Shown: piece by piece, positions 11,251-22,639 of the stretch
Layout of the letters: each line of letters begins with the position of its first letter
How positions within the stretch are numbered: position 1 is the first letter of the stretch
Assembly: GCA_037957365.1 (NCBI GenBank)
Contig: JARHVA010000123.1
Location: forward strand, 592,501 to 656,500
Direction of reading: 5' to 3'
Length of the DNA stretch: 64,000 bases
Origin: Torreya grandis
Taxonomy: Eukaryota > Streptophyta > Pinopsida > Cupressales > Taxaceae
The notes under the pieces: model-generated
The model's database searches: none
What the model was told of the DNA's origin: nothing
The model's input: only the letters and a program-made list of their open reading frames with translations
Made by a program: the position numbers and the translations under genes

Positions 11251-12719
11251 ATGACCATACGTGAAAAAATAGATGTAGGAGTAGATTAGGTTTCATACTT
11301 TCTAGAATATATTTCCTAATTTATATGTTACTCTTTCCTATTTTCTTAGATTAGTGCTTCTTATTTTTATTATTTTCTTTTGTAGTTAGTTGTTATGCTT
11401 TCTAGATTAGTTTTCCTAAAATTGTATAATAGACAAAGTGACTTCCTATACTATAATTATAAAAGTCCTACAAAAACAAGGGGATAGTATAAAAGGAAAC
11501 ACAATTGGCATTCACCAAATTTTTTTTGTAGTGCTTGAGGTTCCAAGATTCAGGTATGTGTTATGACTGAATTAAGTTATATATGGATTGAGTAAATTCA
11601 CTAAACTTTTTGGATTTAATATGATATAATCATGCAGATTATAAAAAAAACTTTTCATTTCCAAAAGATCAACTACACTGTTGCATGTTAAAAATTGAAT
11701 GAGAGATAATAAACATTGAAATGGATACACATTAGTAGGGATGTATTGACTAATTTTTTTTTTATACATACACCCAACCAATGGTGATTCCCAACATTTA
11801 TTCTATTTGTGTTCTATAAAAAAAAATCATCATATAGACCTATGGAAGAAGGGTGATTTAAGTAATCTCTACTAGGGCTATGAACACCCGGTTTGTAGTA
11901 AAGCAAGGCTTAGAGTGTAATCAGAGGTATATTTGTCAAAACTATGGATACTTGGCTAGTATAAGAGTAATGCCCAAGCTTACGTTACTATTTGGTTACT
12001 AAACCTAAAATCAAAATGAAACCTATAGTATTTATTCATGTCTTTGTTAAAACTCTCATAAAAATGGAGAAATAAATTTCACAAAAAACACAAATAGATC
12101 CTAAGAATGAAAAAGGTTAGTATGTTGCATAGGGAAGGAAGAGTCTTTTTAAGGGGACCATTTCACTTATTCCTTCCTTATTAAAATTGAAGTTTTGTTA
12201 TGATGCATTATTAAAATTTTAGATTCTCAAATACTCAAGAATATTTCCCCACCAAGTCATCATTTGTTGTACCCTAGCACACACACCTTCATTTTCTAAA
12301 TTCAAATAGGGACCCAATATTATCTGAAAATACTTATTCAAATTACTACAAGCCTTAAAATTCATGACATTGATTTTTACATTCATAAGTTGAAGGTTAC
12401 CCTCAAAGTTTAAAATTATAGAATTCCAAAAGAAAGAATATCCAAGCTCGGACATTATTTGTGATTTATTTCTAACCTTGGATTCTCATAAATCTCCCAA
12501 ATTTATCCATATGAATTTTATTGACTAACTGAGCTAATGTGTAATATTCTAGTGTCTTTATGTTTTCACGTGTATACATGTCTATTTTTTGGTGACTTAC
12601 AAATTATCCATGTTTGGGCCTTACCTTCCCCAAGTTTTTAGAACTTTGAAATCATGACAAGTTATAGGATCATGTTCATTCTCAACCCTTCAACTTTCAC
12701 AAATATTCAAAGACTCGGC
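11251..12719 (+). other. Spacer after pol, with a 7-bp inverted-repeat pair
   Basis: No coding domain is recognised. TGTAGGA at 11274-11280 and TCCTACA at 11466-11472 are perfect inverted repeats bounding 199 bp. The enclosed sequence contains a TATA-like run (ATAATTATAAAA, 11452-11463). It could be a small LTR-like unit or chance; no second copy was found. Confidence 0.3.
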
Positions 12720-13300
12720 AAAACCAAAACTTTGAGATAAAGACAAGTGGCATCATCTAATTAATCATATCTCACCATAGTCAAATAGAAGTTTCATACC
12801 TTTAAGGCACTCAATTCATCATAAGCCCTCCACATGGCATAACCAAATTCAATTAGGATAAAGTTTGTTTCATAAAATTACCAATTATTTTGAGTTTTAA
12901 TAACTCTGAGATTATGCCACATGGTCTAATCCCATGAATCTAGAACCTAAAAGGTTAAAACAAATTCTAATTATTACGAGAGCTTGGAGCCCCGATATCA
13001 GAACAAGTGGCACAATCTCATTCATAAGGAGCACTATGAGAGATGTACAAAGTTAATAGTTTTAAGTATTTAAGTCCTTGAGTCTTTGGAATCTTGAGAT
13101 AATGCCACATGTTGATATTTAGGCCATCTAGAGCCCATCTAGAAGATGTACACAATTTGAAATTTTAAATAGCTATATAGCCCCGAGATCGTTCTACATG
13201 GCCCAATATCATTAACTCATAGCCCATGGAGTATATAAATCAAGATTATGATTCTAAATACCCCAGGAAAATGAGATAAATACAAGTGTCACAATGAATT
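12720..13300 (+). repeat. Degenerate tandem repeat, unit about 80-105 bp
   Basis: A phrase like GAGATAATGCCACATGG recurs at about 12736, 12909, 12990, 13093, 13186 and 13270, with a weaker one near 12825. It is usually preceded by 'AGCCCC' or 'TTTGGAATC' and followed by 'CAATCTCATTAA...TCTAGAGCCC'. Spacing varies from 81 to 103. The units are strongly diverged, so this is an old minisatellite inside the spacer of the gypsy element. Confidence 0.6.
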
Positions 13301-13979
13301 AGGTTCATTGCCAAAGTGTAAATAAAGGGTTCAAAAACTAAGCAAAATCCGATAAGCGAGAAATCAACACGTGTTAAAGTGATGATTGGGCACATAAAGT
13401 TGATGAAAAGTTTCCATATAAAAAAAAATAACCCACCAAAGCTAACTAAATTTTTTAAATCTAAATGGGAATAAAATAAAAATCCATTATTCATATCGAT
13501 CTCATATGAACTAGACATTCAAAACTCAAACTTTGGGAATATATACAAAATCTAGGCAACATCAAGTCACTTTACGATGCTGAGATCTCAAGTAACTAAA
13601 ATCCCTAGTTTTCTCAATGAATTTATAAGAAATTTTAGTTAATTTATAAATAAAATATGTAGTCTTAGATTAATAAAATGGATTATCTAAAATCAAAATG
13701 CATCCAGGTCCCCTCTTCATACTCCATTTATGGTAGCACTTAATATACAAACATTGTGTTTGACAAGGGTGCCATATATTTCAAGTTTCCTTATTATTTA
13801 GTTTTATGGAATGTATTGGATGCCATAACACCATAATAATCATAAGATCATATATATTTCAAGGAATACCAATACATCAATGAATTGTTACTAATAAAGA
13901 ACATGGGACTACATAATGTGGTCGTAAAACCTGAGGTAATGCCCTATATTGACTTATTTCATGATTTATTCCTTAATGG
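13301..13979 (+). other. Spacer, nothing recognised
   Basis: The region is AT-rich with short open frames on both strands and no domain, repeat or RNA feature that I could identify. It joins the tandem repeat to the start of ORF-X. Confidence 0.3.
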
Positions 13980-16900
13980 AACTTGCAGTGGAGATTGCTT
14001 GCATATTAGAACACAAAAAAAACATAGTTGTATATATTTTGGGGTGAGAATTTGAGAATTATCTTAGGCTTTTAGGGCCTGAAGTTACTTATAAATAGGT
14101 TTTGGACAATGTATGGATGAAACTGAACACTATAGAATGGAAATTGAAACAATGGTTAGTAAAAGGGGATAAATTGAATCCCAAGGGAGATATTTCTTCC
14201 AATGAAATAATTAAGTTTAGAATAGGAATTAGGGTATAAATTACACTCCTAAATAGGTAATATGGTTTCCCCAGTATCAATTATGTGCAAGTAGAGTGGG
14301 TGCCACTGTTGGATATTCTCTTGACCTAAGACAAAATTGTGGCATTGGGTGAAATTATTAGTGTCAAATTGAAAGGAAAAATGTTTATAATGGAACAAAG
14401 GCTGATTTATGTCAATTTTTATATGATGTCTTACTTGTTAGATGTAGTCATTGAGATGGTCCATGAAGATCATGAAGAATCATGGGAACAATCTACCAAG
14501 TATTTGAATAATAGAATTTATGATGATTATTATTTCTCATATGTTTATAGATTTAGGAATGAAATCTATAGAATTTATGAGGATGTTTATCCTCACATTC
14601 ACCAAGCCATTTATGAAATGTAAATTCCAATCTTATCTAAAAATTTGAGGAGTATCTCTAAAATGGGAGATTATTGGTACTATCTAGACTACACAATCAT
14701 TAGAATTGAAGGGACTAAAGCACCCCATTTATATTTTCCATGCCACATCCTATATAAGGTGGAAGAATAAGAGATTACACATTAGTTATATAATAGTGTG
14801 GATGAGGATATTATTATTAAGCACCATGTTTATTATAATAAGACTCCCCTAAGTATTGGGTAGATTCAATTTAAAATAAGGGCACACTTCAATCAAGTGG
14901 GAAAGATTAGGGCTCATTATAATTTGAAGGTGGCCAAATACAGAGAATAAAACCCCCAAGAAAGAGTTAGAAATTATCTTGAGTTATTTAAGGAGAGAAA
15001 ATGGGTTACCATTAGATATGGTCACCAGGAGTATAAATATGATGACATCTTTCTGAATACTTCAAATGTTTCTAAAGTTTGGACCCCTATGAGGGATAAG
15101 GAGATGTTAATAATCATTCCTCAATTAATCCAATATGATATATAAATTGACAAAGAGAAGGAAAATGAAATTATAAAATAAGTATAAAGAGCTTGGAGTC
15201 ATCAATGACCTCAACCACAACCTCAAGTTCTAGTCAAATAGGATCAACCTCCCTCTCCCACAGAAGAAGAGACTAATCCATCAGAGGAAGAGGCTAATGA
15301 TTAAAGGGAGGAGAATATTTGGATTAGGAAGTATATTCTCAAAGGTATCCCTAATCCTAATTAAGTCTCCACACATTAATTTTATACCACTTTAGGCACA
15401 AAAACTATAGGTTTAAGGAATTCACCTCCATATCAACAAACAAGCACACTCTCTTGGGCACCTATGGCTCCACTTACTTAGGTCACACAAGTAAGTCTCC
15501 TTGAGTTTTTGTAAAGTTATTTTTCATATCTTCCATCTAATCCTCCCCCTAAATCACCTATAATGAGTCTATCTCCACCTATTACCATGAGTGAGGCAAC
15601 ATCTCCTCAAATATTCCCTACTATACTAGTCTCCTCTCCATCCACTCTTGCTTCTACCACTATCATTTTACTATCCATCCATTCATCATCCATAATAGTA
15701 ATTCCTACTAATATGGATAATTTATTAGTGTCATATTCCCCTTCATCTCTTATTCCCCCCATAATTACAATTTAAGGGAAATTTATAATTCTTCCAACCT
15801 CCTTCAAAATTCAATAAGTCAAAAAAAGATCATCATTAGGTCTAGCTACCCTTGGAGGACCCTTTGATGAGGAAATATATGAGCAAGAACATGGACATGT
15901 AATTTAATTAGTAGATTTATTCATAAATGAGGAAGAATAAAATGAAAAATCTATGAAGGGGACAAATCAAGAATCAAGTGAATTAAGAACACAAGATGAA
16001 ACAAAGGAAGATATAAAGCTAGAAAGGGCAAACCTAATAAGTTTTGGAAGCGTGGTTGAAGAAGAAACTCCAGTGAGAATATTACACAAAAAAATTCTTA
16101 CTGAAGAATAAATAATGGATATTGATAAGGTATTTTCTCATCTTTATTCTTACCTTATAATTATAAATACACAAGTTGTTAATTTATCACTTGCTAGTCA
16201 TGGGCTACAAATTGCTAGTTCTATTTCTTCCATTCTTTCTACTCCAAACCAAATTATGGCTCCCAAAAAGAGGGTCTATTTTTATAAATTATTTTTAGTT
16301 TAAATTTCTAATCCTTTAGGGCCACTTGTCCCTCCAAAATCCTCAACTAAATTAGATCTACCATTGCCACAATATACACCTGCACAAACTACCATAATGA
16401 TAATTTCGAAGACCCTAGGCTAGACAAAGTATGTGGTAGAAATCATCCCTTAGAGGGAAGTATTAGGATGTAAAATGATCATTCAGTCTTCCATTCAACT
16501 CCCCATCCAAAAAAGTGCCTTAATTCCAACTCCAATGATTATCCACCTCCAAGGATCACTCCACCTTCTACCTTTGCAGACCTTAACCAACCTGAAGAAA
16601 AAGGGAACTCATTATGCCCTAATGGGTTAAAGAGATACAAGTCTAGGGAGATAATATAAAAAATCTGGTCCTCATAGATTTATCCATAGTCTCTACCTAT
16701 TTTGACAATCAAGTAGGTACAATTCATAGGGCAAGAAAGAGGAAAGGGATGAACACTAGCACAAGGGAGGAAATAGTGCTAGAACAAAGGGAAAACATAT
16801 TTCCATTGGCCAATAAGCCCAAAATGAATACAAATGACCCCATAGAATATGCATAGGATTTTTCCCCTTTCATGGATTCAACTACAGACACCATGAAGGA

Positions 16901-17830
16901 AATGTATAAGAGTCAAGAACAAGAGGCTTTTGTAGAGATGATCCATTCATGCTCCTCAAGAAATTGTGTATAATTTCCAAAGTACAACCATAAGGTGTAT
17001 TACATTTTTAATATAATTTGATTCTATAGAGGTGAGTCCCATCCTGAAAGGGTAAAAGTGTTAAAAATTTGGTACTAATTGAAATAATTTTAAAAGAGAT
17101 TCAAATTCTTGGTTCAATGAATGATAAATAATGCATACAATAAATGTCATCCTAGGATTCTATATGGGTTTTGAATTATGTGATTTCAAAGAGGGATGGT
17201 GCCTTTAATTGGCATGCATAGATGAAAGCTTTGATAGAGTAGTTTGTAGGTCAATAAAGGGGGCCATGGAGATATTAAAGTATATAAGGGTCACAAATGT
17301 GATAATATCTACTAGACAATTAGTAAACAAGCCTAATTTTGAAGCACTTCTTTGTAGATATTTTTAAGAAAGCAATTGAAGGACCTATTTATAAAATTAA
17401 TGAATAAATTCTACAGTTAATCAATTTTATGAAATATAGATTAAGGTTGAATCCCTCATAAATGGGTTCAAGGCCTCTGAAATAAATCATATAAGGTTGA
17501 TGAGTGAAGCTATTAATTTTTTAAAGCCTTCTATTCTTTATTTTGGCATTATATATAAATAATTTGAAGTTATTTATGCATTATTTCAAAAGCTCAAGGC
17601 TACAGAGGAGACTCCCAGGTCAGCATCAATGTAAGGGTCAATTCACACAACTATTGTCACATCATCACAATCCCCCTAGTTCTCTAGATATTCATTAATA
17701 CATACTCTAACGATACTATTTTTAATTCCTCAAGGGGATACAATAACTAATACAATTACTTTAGTTCAAATAAGTTTCATACAACTATTTTCCTCTCCCA
17801 GTGGTGCTACATCAACACCACCTTATTTAT
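13980..17830 (+). pseudogene. ORF-X, longer copy (unknown protein downstream of integrase)
   Basis: This is a decayed plus-strand reading frame of perhaps 1,200 codons. The best-preserved part is open at 14339-14623 (94 residues) with Tyr-rich text such as EDVYPHIHQAIYEM. It continues with MGDYWYYLDYTI, KAPHLYFPCHILYKVEE, ERKWVTIRYGHQEYKYDD, a Pro/Gln/Ser-rich stretch around 15200-15770, and then the segment shared with 2088-4260. Stops are frequent and there are frame changes. It has no recognisable enzymatic or zinc-binding motif. Its place between integrase and 3' LTR is where additional ORFs (including env-like ORFs in Athila) occur in plant gypsy elements, but I see no signal peptide or membrane segment to support an env-like role. 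Function unknown. Confidence 0.5.
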
Positions 17831-17880
17831 ATATATGTATTTACCTGTTTAAATTACATTGGGATTGGTGGTTCCAAATT

Positions 17881-17884
<4 letters not shown>

Positions 17885-17915
<31 letters not shown>
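17885..17915. repeat. (AC)n microsatellite
   Basis: About 31 bases of uninterrupted AC. It stands in this copy a little beyond the place where the partner copy has a TA run (4485-4502). Confidence 0.95.
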
Positions 17916-17916
<1 letters not shown>

Positions 17917-18092
17917 TTTTCAAGGAATATTATTTATATACACACTTTTCATACATGTATGCCATGCATAAATTTTTGACACACAGTTCTATAATTAGAA
18001 ATTCAAATTTAGACTTTGCTTGGAGGATGAGGCATCCCCTCTCTAAGAATTTATATATTTATATCCTCATGATAAAAAATAGAAAATAATTT

Positions 18093-18627
18093 TGGCTATT
18101 AATATTAATAAGTTCTAAGGATTTTTCTACAATTGGGCTTGATGTGCAATTTTGGTTCTTCTCCAAATTTGTGAGTTTATAAAAGAAGTTCTGTCAATAT
18201 GGTATCTTAGTCTTTTGGTAGTGTATGAATATTATTTTGATACAATTATTTATATTATTCAATATATAATTTAAATTATTTTGTGTAATAATCATAATCT
18301 CCCTTTGTATATATGCAATTGCAATCTCACAAACATAACAACCTTTGATTATGTACATTAAAGTTCATTATGTTTTTGTTTCCTTGAAATATTAACTATG
18401 TTTGTCTATCTATGTGCTAAAAATAATTTGTATCAAAAATTGGTCATTAATAATTTGTCCAACTCCTAGTTCAAATCCAAGTTAAAAGGGTTTCATCTTA
18501 TTTAATTCACAAACCTTCTTCCTATCCTTCTTTCCTTTTGAGTTTCTTTTGATCCTACCCACCTTAGGCTAAACTCATAATCAATCCAACCATATCAACT
18601 AGATTTATAATCATGTCATATACAAAC
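18093..18627 (+). repeat. 3' LTR of old gypsy element, left part
   Basis: This matches 4736-5300 in order and orientation. The match stops at 18627, where the LARD-like element begins, and resumes at 39448. The base run CAAAC at 18623-18627 is the left copy of the LARD target duplication. Confidence 0.6.
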
Positions 18628-21600
18628 TATTATCATAAAAAATTTCACCCACGAGAAGGATTTTCAAGCCTCCTCACTTATGTGATAACATGGGAACAAT
18701 CCTAGGTTGTGGGTGACCTAAAGAATGGATTGAACCTCTAGATAGGGATAGTTCCCTTGATGCATCACTTAATAACTAAAAACTACTAATATTTATTGTA
18801 ATATAAAAGGGTAAGATAAAATATAATATGAAATGGATTTGATGCACCAAATTTTAAGACCACAACCACCGATTTTCATGTGCACTAATACCTATAGGAC
18901 TGCCATAAGCATAGACTTCTCCTAAAAGAACATATCACATCAATGCTTGGTAAAGAAGTGAAGTAATGTAAGGATATAATGGAAGATTTTTTACACTTAT
19001 AAAACCCTTATAACTCCTGATGAAACTCTTCACAACCTGCACTAGATAACCAAGCTGACATAAGGTGAGAAGAATAGGACAACAAGACAAGGTGGGCTAA
19101 GTCTACACTTGCCTAGATCAACCATTCAAATATTTACACTAAAATCAACCATTTAAAGAGGTAAAAAAAATATTATTATTTATAAATATTCATAAAAATT
19201 ATCAGTACTACACCATACTCCTGGTGGAAGAATCCTTACAATGCCAAAATCAGTCATATATATAAATGAGTGTGAGAAATAGAGAGAGAGAGGGGGGAGG
19301 TGTAGGAATTGAATATGACAAGTGACACATCATGAAGAAGTGAGTTATAATAAATAAGGAACATTAATACATATTATTAAACTCCCTCATAAACATGTGT
19401 GCACTTGGTTTAATGATATTCCTCTCAAGGTGGCATGGAGTTACTTCATTGCCTTGGTGACTCATCCATTTACTTTGAAATTGCGCATTTGGAGTCATTA
19501 TGGATAGAAAAGTCACATTACTAGAGTTTAAATAATTTAATTACATTATAAATATATTAAATTCCCTAATCCAACCACATTTACACATTTTTATATAGTC
19601 TCATTCATCATTCCCATGTTTTCTCTCTAGGCAAGCTTATTCCTTGTAGCCATGTTTTAGTGAAAAACTCCTTGGTTTGAGAGATACAGAGAACTTACAA
19701 GAAAAAAAAGGAATATTTTGGTACCCATTATCCCATTATATATTTTAACCAAATTTAATTATCTTAATCCTAAGGTAGACCTATTTTCTCATCCTCCATT
19801 TTTCCCAATTAAGCCTAATACAAGCCCATAATATTTTAGACCATACAAAGCCATATAGTACCACTTAAAAACCTAAAAAATATTTATGTAACATGAAATT
19901 ATGTATTTTTTACAATTTTAAATTCATTTAATTATATTAAAATGAAGTTATGCAAGTTTTCCACTTTTTATCCCTAGTTGACCAAAAGTGCAGGCTTGAG
20001 GAGGTTAAGGGCCAATAAAAATCCATATTTTGATATCAGGAGTGTTTAAATATAAATTAATTCCTATTTTGGGTCTTAAAAAAAATTAATCATATTTCCT
20101 AAGTGTCATTTTCCTCTTGTCAATCCTCTGTACCTCTCAAACAAGCCAAAATGGAATAAATTATGTGCAAAAAAGGACTATGTAGGCAACTGTAGGTGTT
20201 TTTAGTCATTTGGATCATTTTATGATCTTATAAAATTGACCTAATGGTATATTATTTCATATATACACTTCATCTATCAATCCAAAATCACCAATTCAAT
20301 GTAAACCTTGCATCATTCCTTGTGTTCTTGCAAATAGGCTCACAAAAGGAACAATTAGCAGGCTTGCATGTCTTCATTAGTTTTGATGTTTATAGGGGTT
20401 CAAGATAATATTTATCTTCAATGTTTTTCTTATTTACACCTTTAATAAACCTTATAAACATGTTCCCATGTCTTCCATAATTCGTGCATTCTTCAACCAT
20501 CATCTTTCTATGCAATGTTGATCTCTCGTGCTTGAAAATGGAGACCTATAGGTCTGTAGACCTGTAGGTCTGCATTTTTTTTTTAAAGATATTAAAGTGT
20601 CCTTTATTGGTCACTTATGCCTTGTAACCTTATTATTTCCATTTTAGACCAATTATCAAGTCTAAAACCTTCTTTGAGAACCTTAAATGATCTTTAAAGG
20701 GAAAGTTTTTTGTATTGGAAGACTGTAGGCACTTCTCTAGACTATGTATAGCTTTTTTGGCATATTTTAAACACTTTATAAACCTCCTGGGCATAGTTAA
20801 AGGTTTTTTCAATATGTTTAGAGAGCTTATTAGTGATTTAAAGTGTTTAAAAACCCTCCATGGTGGTCAAAGTCACAACACCCCTTGGTAACGTCCCATA
20901 CTTTAGAGATAACCCTGTATATATGCTTTAAAATAACATTTTATACCAAACACCATTATGACATACACCTATGACTAGGAAATTTTCATTATAAACTTGT
21001 AATATATCCATATAGTGTGATTATTACCCAAACTTTCCTTCAAAACTTCAACATACTCAAGATTAAGTTCTATGAGCTTGGTTTAGGCCTGCAAGCTACA
21101 AAAACATGTCATTTTCCTATGTTTCTCACTCAAACGTGCCAGGTAATGGTTCATTCAGGTGATATTAGGATCTGTAAATGTCATCAAAATTATTTTAAGT
21201 AATTTTAATGGCATCAGAGTCATCTAAACCACTATTTTTCTCCATCGATCTCCTAGAAGGGTTTAGAGAGGGTTTTTAAACAATGATTCATAAAGGTAAG
21301 GATTTTTACAAATAATTAATGCCATTAATTTATATGTCATAATTCTGGATAAAATCTCCCAACACCATTTTATTCCATGCAATTTCTTCTTTGATATCTA
21401 AGTAAAAACTTAAAATTTCTCGAGTTTTTCATAAGGTGAAAAGAGGGGTTTTAGTGCTCAGTCCTCCTAAGGATTGCTCATACTAAACAGTGTCTTGATA
21501 TATGTAATTATGCCATAATTTTTGATTAGGGTAGTCTCCTTAATAACTCAAAATTCCATTTATATCCATTTACCTATTCAATCTAATTCACACATGGAAG

Positions 21601-22314
21601 AAAACTCTTGACTCTCATGCTTGTATGTTGGACCTGAGAATACTGTTTGGCCAATTTAAGGTGGTTCCAAACCCTTATAAGGGGAATTTATCATTTTATA
21701 AGACCAATTAGTACCATTCGTATCTTTCACACGTTTTCCCACTTCTCATTATCTATAAAAATGCACCTTTGTCTTGCATTTTCACCTCATTTTCATGGCT
21801 GAGAACTTGGTTTTGCATGATAAACCTGCAATAATGAAAACATGACCTGATGGAGATTCATACAAGATGATGATGAGGTTATTCCTAACTTGTATAATGT
21901 TTATGTAACATGAAAAATCATTCTTAACTATCAAAACTAAGACTATGCTCTCTCTTGACATCAAAATAAAGGACAAAGAAGTGTCAAAGGTGAAAAAATG
22001 TTAAAAAAGGAGTTTGACATATTTTTATTAAGACATTATGGAGTGTGACATGGTGTTTAAAAATTTCAAATGACTTAAAAGTCTCTCTTTCACCTTCTTG
22101 ACTCTTGACAATGAAGACATGTAATTGAGATTATTAGAAATAAGCATAAGACGCTAAACTTTTATTACCTTAATTTCCCCAAAAATACCTTAAACAATGC
22201 TAAAATTGTATAAGACATTCATTTAGACCTCTTATAAAGTTATACCTAGTGAAAAATATAAAAAAATTAATTATGGGGTTGACATTTGGCCTAGGGAGGC
22301 CAAAATGGTCAACA
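18628..22314 (-). repeat. 3' LTR of LARD-like element (3,687 bp)
   Basis: On the minus strand it starts TGTTGACC and ends TGATAATA (CA changed to TA in both copies). It matches 25610-28699 plus 38839-39442 along its length. No significant ORF is seen inside. A short palindromic cluster of AGACCT/AGGTCT words lies at 20546-20572. No clear polypurine tract is visible next to its internal edge (22315 onward), an unexplained gap in the element's structure. Confidence 0.75.
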
Positions 22315-22521
22315 TTTCTGGTGACACATAGGGGCTGGTTAGCCTGCTAATCAATGGACCAATAACCTTATTACATCCATTAGGCTATGGAGTCTCTTAT
22401 CACATAACAACAAACTTGATTTGACCTTGATAAATTGACTTTAAACCTCTTGAAACAATTGAAATAGTTAACTACCTCCAAAACACACAACACGACAAAA
22501 TAACACACTAAATCAAGGCAT

Positions 22522-22545
22522 GCACACACACACACATACACACAC
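22522..22545. repeat. Short (CA)n microsatellite
   Basis: CA repeat with one interruption, inside the internal region of the LARD-like element between the ORF end and the 3' LTR. Confidence 0.9.
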
Positions 22546-22639
22546 TTGTGATACAAATCACTTCAGAAAAACAAAGAAAAAGAAAACTAATATAAATAAC
22601 TAGCCTTAATACATCTTCCTCCTAGATCAAAAGGAAAAT

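Noticed and set aside
12219..13518. Minus-strand frames of 78-90 codons (12219-12455, 13246-13518)
   Set aside because: No domain, no continuation in other frames, and located in repeat-derived spacer.
22319..22334. Plus-strand primer-site candidate TGGTGACACATAGGGG for the LARD-like element
   Set aside because: Plausible by position, but the ORF orientation and a competing minus-strand site near 25600 argue for the opposite orientation. Not fully excluded.
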